A stretch of DNA of 32,834 bases from Collimonas sp. OK607 (GCF_900111995.1 NZ_FOKF01000045.1:1-32834), one strand, 5' to 3'. Shown: positions 1-7,829, counted from the first letter of the stretch. Notes: generated from the sequence alone by a model not told the origin. A program made the numbers and translations.

Positions 1-247
1 CCTGAGAGTCCGGCAACGCCAAGCCGAGATCATCGAGTACTTCACTGATGGACTTGTGACGATATAGCGCCAATGCCACCATGAGCCAGACCACTTGCTC
101 GGCAGGCAGGCGGCGATGGCGGATGCTCGTTGCATCGGTGCGCTGCACGGCCTGTTCAATCCATTCGACAGGCAAATGCTCTCCTAGCCGACGCCAGTCA
201 GGCGCTTCGAGGTGGTTTGCAAGGAAATGGAGAGTGTCATCGAGCAT
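1..247 (-). CDS. IS4-family transposase, N-terminal 82 residues (cut by window edge)
   Basis: This is the amino-terminal part of a DDE transposase that would cut and paste the flanking IS element. Translation from the ATG at 247-245 gives a protein starting MLDDTLHFLANHL, with the stretch RRLPAEQVVWLMVALALYR at about residues 45-63. That stretch is characteristic of the IS4 transposase N-terminal domain (PF13006 type). The catalytic DDE domain lies outside the window. An in-frame GTG two codons upstream (253-251) is an alternative start. The reading frame is intact as far as visible. Transcription from the neighbouring tRNA operon would run into this gene from outside, but a terminator-like hairpin in the terminal repeat stands between them. 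Confidence 0.85.
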   Translation of the reverse strand, partial: MLDDTLHFLANHLEAPDWRRLGEHLPVEWIEQAVQRTDATSIRHRRLPAEQVVWLMVALALYRHKSISEVLDDLGLALPDSQ

Positions 248-287
248 CGACACGCAGGTTAACAGCTGGCCCGAACGTTTACAAGCC

Positions 288-326
288 CAAAATAAAAATG
301 CCGTCCAGTCTTAACTGAACGGCATT
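288..326 (-). terminator. Terminator-like hairpin inside the IS terminal repeat
   Basis: Arms 297-309 and 314-326 pair at 12 of 13 positions around a 4-nt loop. On the minus strand they are followed by TTTTTATTTT (complement of 288-297). This has the form of a rho-independent terminator acting on transcripts that enter the element from the tRNA-Glu side. The right arm is also the IS inverted repeat, so the sequence appears to serve both purposes. The role is inferred. Confidence 0.6.
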
Positions 327-327
327 A

Positions 328-372
328 CCGCTTGCGCGGGCTTTTATGTTTTGGCGTCCCCAGGGGGATTCG
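328..372 (-). repeat. Direct repeat copy 1: tRNA-Glu 3' end plus part of its terminator
   Basis: Positions 328-372 are identical over 45 bp to 474-518. The copy contains the last 21 nt of tRNA-Glu including CCA (352-372), the spacer and half of the terminator hairpin. It is cut off on the left exactly at the IS boundary, so the original duplication was probably longer. A tRNA 3' end duplicated together with its terminator is typical of attachment sites used by tyrosine recombinases, but no integrase is visible. Confidence 0.85.
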
Positions 373-462
373 CCTACATGCCGCAGGCCGCTGAATCGCT
401 TGCAAGCGATTCCCTTCTCATCCCCCGCGTAAGCCGCGCAGGCGGCTTACTTGTGGCCACAA
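363..462. other. Palindrome-packed spacer next to tRNA-Glu
   Basis: This segment holds no gene but consists almost entirely of inverted repeats. GGGGGAT (363-369) pairs with ATCCCCC (420-426). GCCT (372-375) pairs with AGGC (385-388). A perfect 20-bp palindrome spans 393-412. GTAAGCCGC (429-437) pairs with GCGGCTTAC (442-450) around GCAG. TTGTGGCCACAA (451-462) is a 12-bp palindrome. The 7-bp closing stem uses the tRNA T-arm half of the partial copy, so the RNA would fold as a closed multi-branch structure. Function is unknown; candidates are a small RNA, a recombination site or a miniature element. Confidence 0.6.
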
Positions 463-467
463 AAACA

Positions 468-492
468 AAAAGCCCGCTTGCGCGGGCTTTTA
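468..492 (-). terminator. Rho-independent terminator of the distal tRNA-Glu
   Basis: AGCCCGC (471-477) and GCGGGCT (482-488) form a 7-bp GC-rich stem with loop TTGC. It is flanked by A/T runs on both sides, so it could work in either direction. It lies 10 nt past the CCA end of the tRNA on the minus strand. Confidence 0.85.
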
Positions 493-518
493 TGTTTTGG
501 CGTCCCCAGGGGGATTCG
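474..518 (-). repeat. Direct repeat copy 2: 3' end of the intact tRNA-Glu and terminator
   Basis: This is the intact partner of the repeat at 328-372. It overlaps the last 21 nt of the functional tRNA-Glu (498-518) and most of its terminator. The period between the two copies is 146 bp. Confidence 0.85.
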
Positions 519-573
519 AACCCCCGTACTCACCGTGAAAGGGTGATGTCCTAGGCCTCTAGACGATGGGGAC
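498..573 (-). tRNA. tRNA-Glu (anticodon TTC), copy 2
   Basis: The acceptor stem GTCCCCA/TGGGGAC, anticodon stem CACCC/GGGTG and loop with TTC, and T-arm GGGGGTTCGAATCCCCC are all present. The discriminator is G at 501, and CCA is encoded at 500-498. The sequence is identical to the upstream copy at 735-810. The 15-nt leader (574-589) is also nearly identical to that of the other copy, so the duplication unit included the 5' flank. A terminator hairpin at 634-654 lies between the two copies, and no obvious separate promoter was found, so this copy may depend on read-through. Confidence 0.97.
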
Positions 574-630
574 AGTAATCTGTCCGTGTTGCTGACCTTT
601 TACTACTTACTCTTACTACTTACAGAAACA

Positions 631-656
631 ATAAAGGCCGCAACAGGCGGCCTTAT
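631..656 (-). terminator. Terminator between the two tRNA-Glu copies
   Basis: AAGGCCGC (634-641) and GCGGCCTT (647-654) form a perfect 8-bp stem. On the minus strand it is followed by TATTGTTTC. It lies about 80 nt after the first tRNA-Glu. Adjacent at 600-610 and 613-623 is an 11-bp direct repeat, TTACTACTTAC. Confidence 0.7.
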
Positions 657-734
657 TGATTGTATCGAATCTGCCTGATATCGAAAATCTGCGATCAATT
701 TCTTATCGCGTACCTGTCGATACCAAGATAATTC

Positions 735-810
735 TGGCGTCCCCAGGGGGATTCGAACCCCCGTACTCACCGTGAAAGGGTGATGTCCTAGGCCTCTAGA
801 CGATGGGGAC
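735..810 (-). tRNA. tRNA-Glu (anticodon TTC), copy 1
   Basis: This is a complete cloverleaf with CCA encoded at 737-735, identical in sequence to the copy at 498-573. It follows tRNA-Ala by about 51 nt and is very likely processed from the same transcript. Proximity to gltX, which charges this tRNA, is notable. Confidence 0.97.
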
Positions 811-861
811 AATAATCTGTCCGTACTACGTTTCAACCTACTACTGCTTCCAACTATTCGC

Positions 862-937
<76 letters not shown>

Positions 938-952
938 GTTTGCAGAAGCGAG

Positions 953-982
953 ATTATAGCAAGCTTATTTAGAGCTTGTAAA
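953..982 (-). promoter_or_regulatory. Sigma70-type promoter of the tRNA-Ala/Glu operon
   Basis: On the minus strand the -35 hexamer TTTACA (982-977) is separated by 18 nt from a perfect -10 TATAAT (958-953). This puts the start site near 945, about 8 nt before the mature tRNA-Ala. The promoter lies between the gltX stop and the tRNAs, so the tRNAs need not depend on gltX read-through. Confidence 0.85.
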
Positions 983-1008
983 TCCCGATTTGCAGATTTA
1001 TTGCAGAA

Positions 1009-2439
1009 TTACACCAAGTAAGGGGTTAAACGCGCAATCACTGTGTCCCGACCCAACAATTCGAGCACCGCATCGATTGCCGGCGTCTGCAGTTGCCCTG
1101 TCAGCATCAAACGCAATGGCATCGCGATCTGCGGCATCTTCAACGTATGCGCAGCCAATACTTCCTTGATCATCGGCGCCAGGCTTTCCTTGTTCCACTC
1201 CACCGTTGCGCAGCGTGCGGCGAAATCAACCAAGGCCGGCTTGACCGCATCGGTAAAGTGTTGCGTCAACAACGCCGCATCCGGCACCGGCTTGCGATAG
1301 AACAGCATGGCCGCAACCCCGATCTCATTGACGGTATGGGCGCGCTCTTTCAACAGGCCAATCACTTTTGGCAATGCCGGCGCATTGCTGAAATCAGCAC
1401 CGTCTTGTTCCATCAACGGCTTGACCAGCGCCGCCAGGCGTTCATTGTCAGCCAGCTTGATGTAGTGATTGTTGATCGACGCCAATTTTTCCGGATTGAA
1501 TTGCGCCGGCGATTTCGACAAATGATCGAGATCGAACCATGCGCAAAACTGTTCAACGCTGAAAATCTCTTCGTTGCCGTGGCTCCAGCCGAGGCGCGCC
1601 AGGTAGTTCAGCATCGCTTCCGGCAAATAACCTTGCGCCGGATAATCCATCACGCTGACCGCGCCGTGGCGCTTCGACAGTTTTTCGCCGTCGGCGCCCA
1701 GGATCATCGGCACGTGGCCATACAACGGCAAGGTCGCACCCAACGCCTTCAGGATATTGATCTGACGCGGCGTGTTGTTGACGTGATCGTCGCCGCGGAT
1801 GACGTGGGTGATTTCCATATCCCAGTCATCCACCACCACGCAGAAATTATAGGTTGGCGTACCATCCGGACGAGCGATCACCAGATCGTCCATTTCGCGA
1901 TTCGAGATAGTGATGTTGCCCTTGACTACGTCGTCCCAGCTGACTTCGCCTTCCAGCGGATTCTTGAAACGCACCACCGGCTTGCGGTCGGCCGGCACCG
2001 GCGGCAAAGTCTTGCCAGGCTCCGGACGCCAGGTACCGTCGTAACGCGGCTTTTCGCCGGCGGCGCGCATGCGCTCGCGCATCGCTTCGACTTCTTCCGG
2101 CGACGAATAACAATGATAGGCCGTACCCTCTTGCAGCATTTGCGCGATCACTTCGCGATAACGGTCCATACGCCGCATCTGGTAGAACGGACCTTCGTCG
2201 TGCTGCAAACCCAGCCACTGCATGCCGTCGATGATCGCCTGCACGGCTTCCGGCGTCGAGCGTTCCAGATCGGTATCTTCGATGCGCAACACGAAAGTGC
2301 CGCCGAAATGGCGTGCAAAGGCCCATGAAAACAGTGCGGTACGCGCGCCGCCCAAGTGCAGGTAGCCGGTCGGGCTAGGGGCAAAACGGGTACGGACAGG
2401 CTTGGAAGAAATAGGTGAAGCTGGAGTGCTGACAGTCAT
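1009..2439 (-). CDS. gltX: Glutamyl-tRNA synthetase
   Basis: A cytoplasmic class I aminoacyl-tRNA synthetase that ligates glutamate to tRNA-Glu. Its 476 residues match the usual bacterial length (about 470). The HIGH-type signature [11 protein letters not shown] is at residues 21-31 and the KMSKS-type loop KLSKR at 253-257, with the Rossmann core before and the helical anticodon-binding domain after. The zinc ligands of the E. coli enzyme are only partly kept (CYSS around residue 110), so the zinc site is probably absent. Translation starts at ATG 2439, but no Shine-Dalgarno sequence is visible. The start sits 11 nt behind a terminator-like hairpin. The tRNA-Ala/Glu/Glu operon lies directly downstream on the same strand. 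Confidence 0.97.
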   Translation of the reverse strand: MTVSTPASPISSKPVRTRFAPSPTGYLHLGGARTALFSWAFARHFGGTFVLRIEDTDLERSTPEAVQAIIDGMQWLGLQHDEGPFYQMRRMDRYREVIAQMLQEGTAYHCYSSPEEVEAMRERMRAAGEKPRYDGTWRPEPGKTLPPVPADRKPVVRFKNPLEGEVSWDDVVKGNITISNREMDDLVIARPDGTPTYNFCVVVDDWDMEITHVIRGDDHVNNTPRQINILKALGATLPLYGHVPMILGADGEKLSKRHGAVSVMDYPAQGYLPEAMLNYLARLGWSHGNEEIFSVEQFCAWFDLDHLSKSPAQFNPEKLASINNHYIKLADNERLAALVKPLMEQDGADFSNAPALPKVIGLLKERAHTVNEIGVAAMLFYRKPVPDAALLTQHFTDAVKPALVDFAARCATVEWNKESLAPMIKEVLAAHTLKMPQIAMPLRLMLTGQLQTPAIDAVLELLGRDTVIARLTPYLV

Positions 2440-2440
2440 G

Positions 2441-2474
2441 ATAAATAAAAACGGCCTTGGATTGCCAAAGCCGC
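2441..2474 (-). terminator. Terminator-like hairpin directly in front of gltX
   Basis: On the minus strand GCGGCTTTGG (2474-2465) pairs with CCAAGGCCGT (2460-2451) around CAAT. That is ten pairs including two wobbles, followed by TTTTATTTAT and then the gltX ATG at 2439. It may simply end the transcript of the upstream DUF4399 gene. Its position, with the only AAGG near the start locked in the stem, also allows attenuation or start-site masking of gltX. A possible -10 (TAAAAT, 2496-2491) upstream would put the hairpin inside the gltX leader. Confidence 0.65.
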
Positions 2475-2549
2475 TATCAGGGAAAACCCCATTTTACCGC
2501 GTTGCACCAGCGGATGGAACCGCTAGCCGGTAATGGTTCAGGTGAACCG

Positions 2550-2957
2550 CTATTTGACCGTGATGTTGATGGTTTTACTCATCTCGGGGCCATAAGACTG
2601 GTGAGCGCCGTTGGCAAATTGCATGGTCAGCTTGTATTTCCCCGGTGGCAGCGTGACACTGGTTTCAGTTTGACCCTTGCCAAAATGCAAATGCTTGTCA
2701 TCCACCGGGATCGACTGCCCGGCCGGAATACTGTCTTCATTGATCAGCAGATGGTGGTGGCCGGTGCCTGCCGTCATATCGCCCGCCGGTTTGACTTCCA
2801 TGCCGCTGACGCCGAACTTGACGGTAAACGGGCTGCTGACTGCCGCGCCATCCACCGGCTCGATGAAGGAAACCGACGCGGCGTGGGCCATCTGCGGCAA
2901 CAGGCTGGTGCTTAGCAGGGCTGCGGAAAATAGTACGGAAAAAAAGTGTGATTTCAT
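2550..2957 (-). CDS. DUF4399 periplasmic protein
   Basis: A 135-residue exported protein of the DUF4399 family; its function is not established. The start at ATG 2957 is chosen because AAGGAT lies just upstream and a typical signal peptide follows (basic start, hydrophobic stretch, cleavage after AHA at about residue 26). The longer open frame to 3014 lacks these features. The mature part is a small beta-rich domain with two histidine-bearing motifs typical of the family, GTGHHHLLINED and DKHLHFGKGQTE, which could bind a metal, although no ligand is proven. It is transcribed toward gltX and separated from it by the hairpin at 2441-2474. GGTTCA/TGAACC (2535-2548) forms a small inverted repeat behind the stop. 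Confidence 0.85.
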   Translation of the reverse strand: MKSHFFSVLFSAALLSTSLLPQMAHAASVSFIEPVDGAAVSSPFTVKFGVSGMEVKPAGDMTAGTGHHHLLINEDSIPAGQSIPVDDKHLHFGKGQTETSVTLPPGKYKLTMQFANGAHQSYGPEMSKTINITVK

Positions 2958-3039
2958 TGTCTTATCCTTTATGTGGGAATTCTGAATAAAATCTGTGCAA
3001 CGAACCGAGTGCATTAATCAATAATATTAGGAAAACACC

Positions 3040-3390
3040 ATGTTGGCTGACCTCGGCAACGCCCACGGCAATTTATTGACCAAGCTCCCGCCGGATGGTT
3101 CGGCCGAAGTGTTCGAACTCCTGCACCAGCGCGCCGGCCTGAAAATCGAGCGCATCGTTTCCAACGGCCAGGCCAGTCCGCCCGGCTTCTGGTACGACAA
3201 TCCACAGGATGAATGGGTGTTGCTACTCAGCGGCAAGGCCGGATTGACGCTGGAGGGCGCGGCTGATGAACATGTCATGCAGCCGGGCGCCTGGCTCCAC
3301 ATTCCTTCGCATTGCCGCCATCGGATTGAATGGACCGATGCATCGCAGCCTACAATCTGGCTGGCGATACATCATGACGTTGGCAACTAA
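3040..3390 (+). CDS. Small single-domain cupin protein
   Basis: A 116-residue protein made of one cupin (RmlC-like) beta-barrel. The recognisable second-half motif is PGAWLHIPSHCRHRIEW, with a preceding strand WVLLLSGKAGLTLEG. Such small cupins often bind a metal through histidines, but the substrate here is unknown. The start is supported by AGGAAA seven bases upstream (about 3030-3035). It is transcribed divergently from the DUF4399 gene and converges on apbC with only 5 bp between stop codons. The reading frame is complete with no signal peptide, so it is probably cytoplasmic. Confidence 0.8.
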   Translation: MLADLGNAHGNLLTKLPPDGSAEVFELLHQRAGLKIERIVSNGQASPPGFWYDNPQDEWVLLLSGKAGLTLEGAADEHVMQPGAWLHIPSHCRHRIEWTDASQPTIWLAIHHDVGN

Positions 3391-3395
3391 TCGTA

Positions 3396-4484
3396 CTAGT
3401 CGTTCTTGATGACAATGGTAGGAAACTTACTGCTCATATCCTTCGCCTTTTCCGCAACCTTGATCGCTACCTTGCGCGCGATCTCTTTATAGATGTGCGC
3501 CACCGGGCCGTCAGGCTCGGCCACCACCGTCGGCGTGCCGGAGTCGGTTTGCTGGCGGATCGACATCGTCAGCGGCAATGCGCCGAGGAAATCAACACCG
3601 TATTCGCCGCACATCCTGGCGCCGCCGCCTTCACCGAAGATGGCTTCGGCGTGGCCGCAATTCGAGCAGATATGGGTACTCATGTTTTCGACGATGCCAA
3701 GGATCGGAATACCGACCTTCTCGAACATTTTCAAACCCTTGCGCGCATCCAGCAAAGCGATGTCCTGCGGCGTAGTGACGATCACGGCGCCGGTGACCGG
3801 CACTTTTTGCGACAAGGTCAGCTGGATATCGCCGGTGCCCGGCGGCATGTCGACGATCAGGTAATCCAGATCGCGCCAGTTAGTCTGGTCCAGCAACTGC
3901 TGCAAGGCCTGGGTAACGATCGGACCGCGCCACACCATCGGCTCGTCCGGATCGACCATGAAGCCGATACTGGAAACTTGCAAGCCGTGGTTTTCCAGCG
4001 GCTCCATGGTTTTGCCATCCTTGGTTTCTGGACGGCCGCTGATTCCCATCATCATCGGTTGCGAAGGGCCGTAGATATCGGCGTCGAGAATCCCGACCTG
4101 CGCGCCTTCCGCCGCCAGCGCCAGGGCCAGGTTGACCGCAGTGGTCGACTTACCGACGCCGCCCTTGCCGGACGCCACCGCAATGATGTTCTTGACGTTA
4201 GACATAAGCTTGACGCCGCGCTGCACCGCGTGCGATTGTATTTTTGAATAGACATGGGGACTGACCTTGCCGACCCCGTCCAACGCCCCGACCGCAGCCG
4301 CGGCGGCATCGCCGATCAAGGCGAACTGGCTCCTGGCCGGATAGTCCAGCTCAACGTCAAACAACACATCTGCGCCTTCCAGCCGGATATTCCTGGCCGA
4401 CTTGCTGCTGATCAGATCCTTGCCGGTATTCGGGTCGATCACACTGGACAACGCTGCCTTGACCGCTTCAATCGTGATGCTCAT
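3396..4484 (-). CDS. apbC: Iron-sulfur cluster carrier protein, Mrp/ApbC family
   Basis: A 362-residue cytoplasmic P-loop ATPase that carries and hands over [4Fe-4S] clusters to apo-proteins. Residues 1-90 form the MIP18/DUF59 domain. The deviant Walker A GKGGVGKST is at 106-114, followed by DADIYGPS near 137. VDMPPGTGD is near 213-221, and the CxxC pair C275/C278 (CSNC) holds the bridging cluster. Length and domain order are typical of the betaproteobacterial protein. The start ATG 4484 is preceded by AGAGGAAA. The gene is divergent from metG, an arrangement I recall from other Burkholderiales; the 206-bp gap must hold both promoters, but no strong hexamers were identified. Confidence 0.95.
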   Translation of the reverse strand: MSITIEAVKAALSSVIDPNTGKDLISSKSARNIRLEGADVLFDVELDYPARSQFALIGDAAAAAVGALDGVGKVSPHVYSKIQSHAVQRGVKLMSNVKNIIAVASGKGGVGKSTTAVNLALALAAEGAQVGILDADIYGPSQPMMMGISGRPETKDGKTMEPLENHGLQVSSIGFMVDPDEPMVWRGPIVTQALQQLLDQTNWRDLDYLIVDMPPGTGDIQLTLSQKVPVTGAVIVTTPQDIALLDARKGLKMFEKVGIPILGIVENMSTHICSNCGHAEAIFGEGGGARMCGEYGVDFLGALPLTMSIRQQTDSGTPTVVAEPDGPVAHIYKEIARKVAIKVAEKAKDMSSKFPTIVIKND

Positions 4485-4594
4485 TACTTTTCCTCTGCAG
4501 GTTCTTTATAAGATGCGGCAAGTCTAAACCAAATCGCGGGTTTTCCGCTGGTGTCGCCCTGACTCAAGCACGATTAGGGTAAGGATTGATGCAA

Positions 4595-4614
4595 GGATTA
4601 GAGCGGATTAGAGC
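4595..4614 (+). repeat. 10-bp tandem duplication upstream of metG
   Basis: GGATTAGAGC occurs twice in direct succession (4595-4604 and 4605-4614) in the apbC-metG intergenic region. It may be a slippage product or part of a regulatory site; nothing more can be said. Confidence 0.5.
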
Positions 4615-4690
4615 AAGGACTGCCCTGTCACTGCTAAAATCACTGTTTTATTCCAACCAGCAGCGCTTGACGTTGCAAATTCATTGCCAA

Positions 4691-6796
4691 ATGAGCATCA
4701 TTTTGACTTCAACTCCTCGCCAACTATTCGTTACTACCGCCCTGCCTTACGCCAACGCAGCGTTTCACATCGGCCACATCATGGAATATATCCAGGCCGA
4801 CATCTGGGTGCGGTTCCAGCGAATGCAGGGCCACGAGGTCAATTTTGTCGGTGCTGACGATGCGCACGGCGCGCCGATCATGATCGCCGCCGAGAAAGCC
4901 GGCATCACGCCGCAGGAATTCGTGGCGCAGATCGCTGCTGGCCGCAAGCAATACCTGGACGGCTTCCATATCGCCTTCGATAACTGGCACTCGACCGACG
5001 GCCCGGAAAACCACGAACTGTCGCGCGACATCTATCGCAAGCTGAAAGCGGCCGGTTTCATCTCGACCAAGACCATCGAGCAGTTCTTCGACCCGGTCAA
5101 GAACATGTTCCTGCCGGACCGCTACATCAAGGGCGAGTGCCCGAAATGCGGCGCCAAGGACCAGTACGGTGATTCCTGCGAAGTCTGCAGCTCGGTGTAT
5201 GCGCCTACCGATTTGAAGAGCCCCTACTCGACGCTGACCGGCGCGACGCCGGTAATGAAATCGTCGGAACACTTTTTCTTCAAGCTGTCCGATCCGCAAT
5301 GCGTCGAATTCCTGCGCGGCTGGGCTTTGGGCAACGCTGACGGCAAACCTCGCCTGCAATCCGAAGTCGCCAACAAGGCCAAGGAATGGCTGGAAAGCGA
5401 CGGCGGCATGGGCGACTGGGATATCAGCCGCGATGCGCCTTATTTCGGGATCGAGATTCCGGATGAGCCGGGCAAGTATTTCTATGTCTGGCTGGATGCG
5501 CCGGTCGGCTACCTGGCTTCGCTGAAGAACTATTTCGGCAAAATCGGGCGCGACTACGACGCCTTCATGGCCGATCCGAAGACCGAGCAGTATCACTTCA
5601 TCGGTAAGGACATTACCTATTTCCATACGCTGTTCTGGCCGGCGATGCTGCACTTCTCCGGCTTGAAAGTGCCGAACAATGTGTTCGTGCATGGCTTCCT
5701 GACAGTTTCCGGCGAAAAAATGTCGAAATCGCGCGGCACCGGCATTTCGCCGCTGCGTTATCTCGAACTCGGCATGAATCCGGAATGGATGCGCTACTAC
5801 ATCGCGGCCAAGCTGAGCGCCAAGGTGGAAGATATCGATTTCAATCCGGAAGATTTTGTCGCCCGTGTGAATTCCGATTTGATCGGCAAGTACATCAACA
5901 TCGCCAGCCGCGCTGCCGGTTTCATCGCCAAGAAATTCGATGGCAAGCTGAGTATGGCCTGGGCGACCGACAGCGATCCGTTCCTGGCCAAACTGCGTGC
6001 GGTTGCATCCGATATCCAGGCGCTGTACGACGGCCGCGAATATGGCAAAGCACTGCGCGCAATAATGGAACAAGCTGACGTCATCAACGCTTACGTCGAC
6101 GCCAACAAGCCGTGGGAACTGGCCAAGGATCCAAGCAAGGAAGCGGCCCTGCATGAAGTCTGCAGCCGCTTGCTGGAAGCGTTCCGGATCCTCACCATTT
6201 ATCTGAAACCGGTATTGCCGGCGCTGGCAGCGCAGGTTGAAGAATTCCTGCAAATCCAGCCGCTGGTGTGGTCCGATGTGACCCGGCCTTTAGCCGATGG
6301 TCATCGCATCAATACCTACTCGCACCTGATGACACGGGTCGAGCCGAAGATGCTGGATGCCTTGTTCGATGCCCCGGTGGCGGCCGCAGCTGCAACTGCT
6401 ACAGAAGTTGTCGGCACCGAAGACAGCAGCGCCAGCAGTATTGAACCGCTGGCCGCCGAAATCAAGATCGACGATTTCGTGAAGGTCGATTTGCGCATCG
6501 CCAAGATCGTCAATTGCGAACACGTGGACGGTTCCGACAAACTGCTGCGACTGACGCTTGACGCCGGCGAAGGCCGCTTGCGCAACGTATTCTCCGGCAT
6601 CAAGTCTTCCTACCAGCCGGAAGAGCTGATCGGCAAACTGACTGTGCTGGTGGCTAACCTGGCGCCGCGCAAGATGAAATTCGGCATTTCGGAAGGCATG
6701 GTGCTGGCTGCTTCGTCGGCTGACGAAAAAGCCAATCCCGGCATCTATGTGCTCAATCCGTGGCCAGGCGCTGAACCTGGCATGCGGGTCAGCTAA
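4691..6796 (+). CDS. metG: Methionyl-tRNA synthetase
   Basis: A class I synthetase that charges tRNA-Met, including the initiator. From the ATG at 4691 the protein has 701 residues. HIGH is at 26-29. Four zinc cysteines are at 150, 153, 163 and 166 (CPKC...CEVC), placing it in the MetG1 group. KMSKS is at 343-347. After the helical anticodon-binding domain and an alanine-rich linker, a tRNA-binding (Trbp111-like) dimerisation domain occupies about 590-701. The open frame extends to 4586, but the added 35 residues do not look like synthetase sequence and begin in a repeat-bearing leader. The Shine-Dalgarno sequence is weak. A GNAT gene follows after 27 bp. Confidence 0.96.
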   Translation: MSIILTSTPRQLFVTTALPYANAAFHIGHIMEYIQADIWVRFQRMQGHEVNFVGADDAHGAPIMIAAEKAGITPQEFVAQIAAGRKQYLDGFHIAFDNWHSTDGPENHELSRDIYRKLKAAGFISTKTIEQFFDPVKNMFLPDRYIKGECPKCGAKDQYGDSCEVCSSVYAPTDLKSPYSTLTGATPVMKSSEHFFFKLSDPQCVEFLRGWALGNADGKPRLQSEVANKAKEWLESDGGMGDWDISRDAPYFGIEIPDEPGKYFYVWLDAPVGYLASLKNYFGKIGRDYDAFMADPKTEQYHFIGKDITYFHTLFWPAMLHFSGLKVPNNVFVHGFLTVSGEKMSKSRGTGISPLRYLELGMNPEWMRYYIAAKLSAKVEDIDFNPEDFVARVNSDLIGKYINIASRAAGFIAKKFDGKLSMAWATDSDPFLAKLRAVASDIQALYDGREYGKALRAIMEQADVINAYVDANKPWELAKDPSKEAALHEVCSRLLEAFRILTIYLKPVLPALAAQVEEFLQIQPLVWSDVTRPLADGHRINTYSHLMTRVEPKMLDALFDAPVAAAAATATEVVGTEDSSASSIEPLAAEIKIDDFVKVDLRIAKIVNCEHVDGSDKLLRLTLDAGEGRLRNVFSGIKSSYQPEELIGKLTVLVANLAPRKMKFGISEGMVLAASSADEKANPGIYVLNPWPGAEPGMRVS

Positions 6797-6823
6797 TCAA
6801 CTTAGCAACTTAAGCCACGCCAG

Positions 6824-7303
6824 ATGAATCTACAGGTTCGCGAAGCCAGCGCCGACGATGCCGCACTGATCGCCGACCTGACTCGCGCCTGCTGGGCTGA
6901 ACGGGTCACCGCCAGCTCCAGCGGCCATCACGAACAGACGGAACGGGTACAACTAGACCTGCAACGCGGCGGCGGCTTCGTGCTGTCGCTGGATAACCAG
7001 CCGATCGGTTCGGTGCGCTGGCTGCCGTCAGATACCGAAACCGAAGTTTGGGAAATCCTGCGCATGGGGGTGTTGCCGGCGTATCGTGGCCAGGGTTTAT
7101 CGCAGCATTTGATGGAAGCCCTGATTCATCGCGCACGCAGTGCCGATATTGACGAACTGCGGCTGGCGGTACACGCCGATCAGACCAGAGTGGTCGATTT
7201 GTATGCCGTGTTTGAATTCGAACTGGCGCCGGAACTTGAATATACCCGCGCCAATCCGCTGGAAGAACCGCCGCTGGTGATGCGGCGCTGGCTCCGGCGT
7301 TAA
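6824..7303 (+). CDS. GNAT-family N-acetyltransferase
   Basis: A 159-residue protein with the GNAT fold. The acetyl-CoA binding loop is clear as VLPAYRGQGLSQHLMEAL at about residues 85-102, in the (R/Q)xxGxG/A arrangement, with a preceding beta-strand WEILRMGVLP. The acceptor substrate cannot be deduced. It starts 27 bp after metG, so the two may be co-transcribed, although a functional link is not obvious. The stop codon is 7 bp from the stop of the convergent lipoprotein gene. Confidence 0.85.
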   Translation: MNLQVREASADDAALIADLTRACWAERVTASSSGHHEQTERVQLDLQRGGGFVLSLDNQPIGSVRWLPSDTETEVWEILRMGVLPAYRGQGLSQHLMEALIHRARSADIDELRLAVHADQTRVVDLYAVFEFELAPELEYTRANPLEEPPLVMRRWLRR

Positions 7304-7310
7304 TACCCGG

Positions 7311-7829
7311 TTAGTGCCCGTACATTTGCGATACCGAAGTACCCGTCACCAGCCCGCTGGTGATATCCATGTGCACATTAAAGAATGCCTGGCTGGCGTC
7401 GCTCTGGGTATAGCGCCAGTCCCACACTTCTTCGTTCTTCCGCTTGAACTGCACCACGGTACGTGGCCTGCCTAGCATCTGGCGCACTTCTTCCTTGCGC
7501 ATGCCGACCTTGATCCTGGCGAAATTCTCTTCGGTCAGAACCTGCTTGTAATCGCTCAGCTTGCCATCCTTGCCTATATAGAACATCCAGGTACGGGCGC
7601 CGGCTGGTCCTTTTGGATACTCCAGCGTGCGTTCGCCGTCTTCTTTTTCCCACACGGTATCCGGCTCACCCATGGCATTGCGGACATCGGCCTCCGACGA
7701 TACCCCGCGATTCAGTTTTTCCAATCCGGCCTCCTGTACGAAATTACCGTTCTGGTCGCAAGCGGCAATGAAAAATGGAGCAAAAAACGGGACAACTACA
7801 GTCAAAACTCTGCGTACCCAAGGGTTCAT
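7311..7829 (-). CDS. BamE/OmlA (SmpA)-type outer-membrane lipoprotein
   Basis: A 172-residue lipoprotein. The start at ATG 7829 is chosen because GAGGAGG lies just upstream and a lipoprotein signal follows, with lipobox IAAC and lipidated Cys24. The longer open frame to 8204 is antisense to the DUF3460 gene and is rejected. The mature part contains two SmpA/OmlA-like motifs: GVSSEADVRNAMGEPDTVW, then KVGMRKEEVRQMLGRPRTV. BamE itself normally has one such domain, so this is a BamE-like paralogue with a duplicated domain, and an assembly or envelope-stability role is inferred only. It is divergent from the DUF3460 gene across a gap with an inverted repeat. Confidence 0.85.
   Translation of the reverse strand: MNPWVRRVLTVVVPFFAPFFIAACDQNGNFVQEAGLEKLNRGVSSEADVRNAMGEPDTVWEKEDGERTLEYPKGPAGARTWMFYIGKDGKLSDYKQVLTEENFARIKVGMRKEEVRQMLGRPRTVVQFKRKNEEVWDWRYTQSDASQAFFNVHMDITSGLVTGTSVSQMYGH

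Larger units (their letters stand above)
1..327 (-). mobile_element. IS4-group insertion sequence, one end (partial)
   Basis: The terminal sequence read leftward from 327 begins TAATGCCGTTCAGTTAAG, which closely resembles the terminal inverted repeat of IS4 as I remember it (TAATGCCG.TCAGTTAAG). The transposase start lies about 75 bp inside and reads away from this end, as expected. The element continues beyond the left edge, so its other inverted repeat and target duplication cannot be seen. The boundary at 327/328 is precise because the 45-bp repeat shared with 474-518 begins at 328. The exact IS name is not known to me. Confidence 0.85.

Noticed and set aside
328-518. An integrated genomic island bounded by the tRNA-Glu repeats
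   Set aside because: Only 101 bp lie between the copies and no integrase is in the window; at most a scar or target site.
351-554. Possible small protein across tRNA-Glu (contains GDSNPRT)
   Set aside because: The sequence is a translation of tRNA-Glu and its duplicated 3' end; such spurious proteins are well-known annotation artefacts.
1093-2328. Long open frame (411 aa) antisense to gltX
   Set aside because: It overlaps gltX completely, is rich in Arg/His/Gln as expected for an out-of-frame GC-rich shadow, and has no recognisable domain.
4724-6253. Long open frame (509 aa) antisense to metG
   Set aside because: It is the opposite-strand shadow of a highly conserved synthetase gene; no family features or ribosome site.
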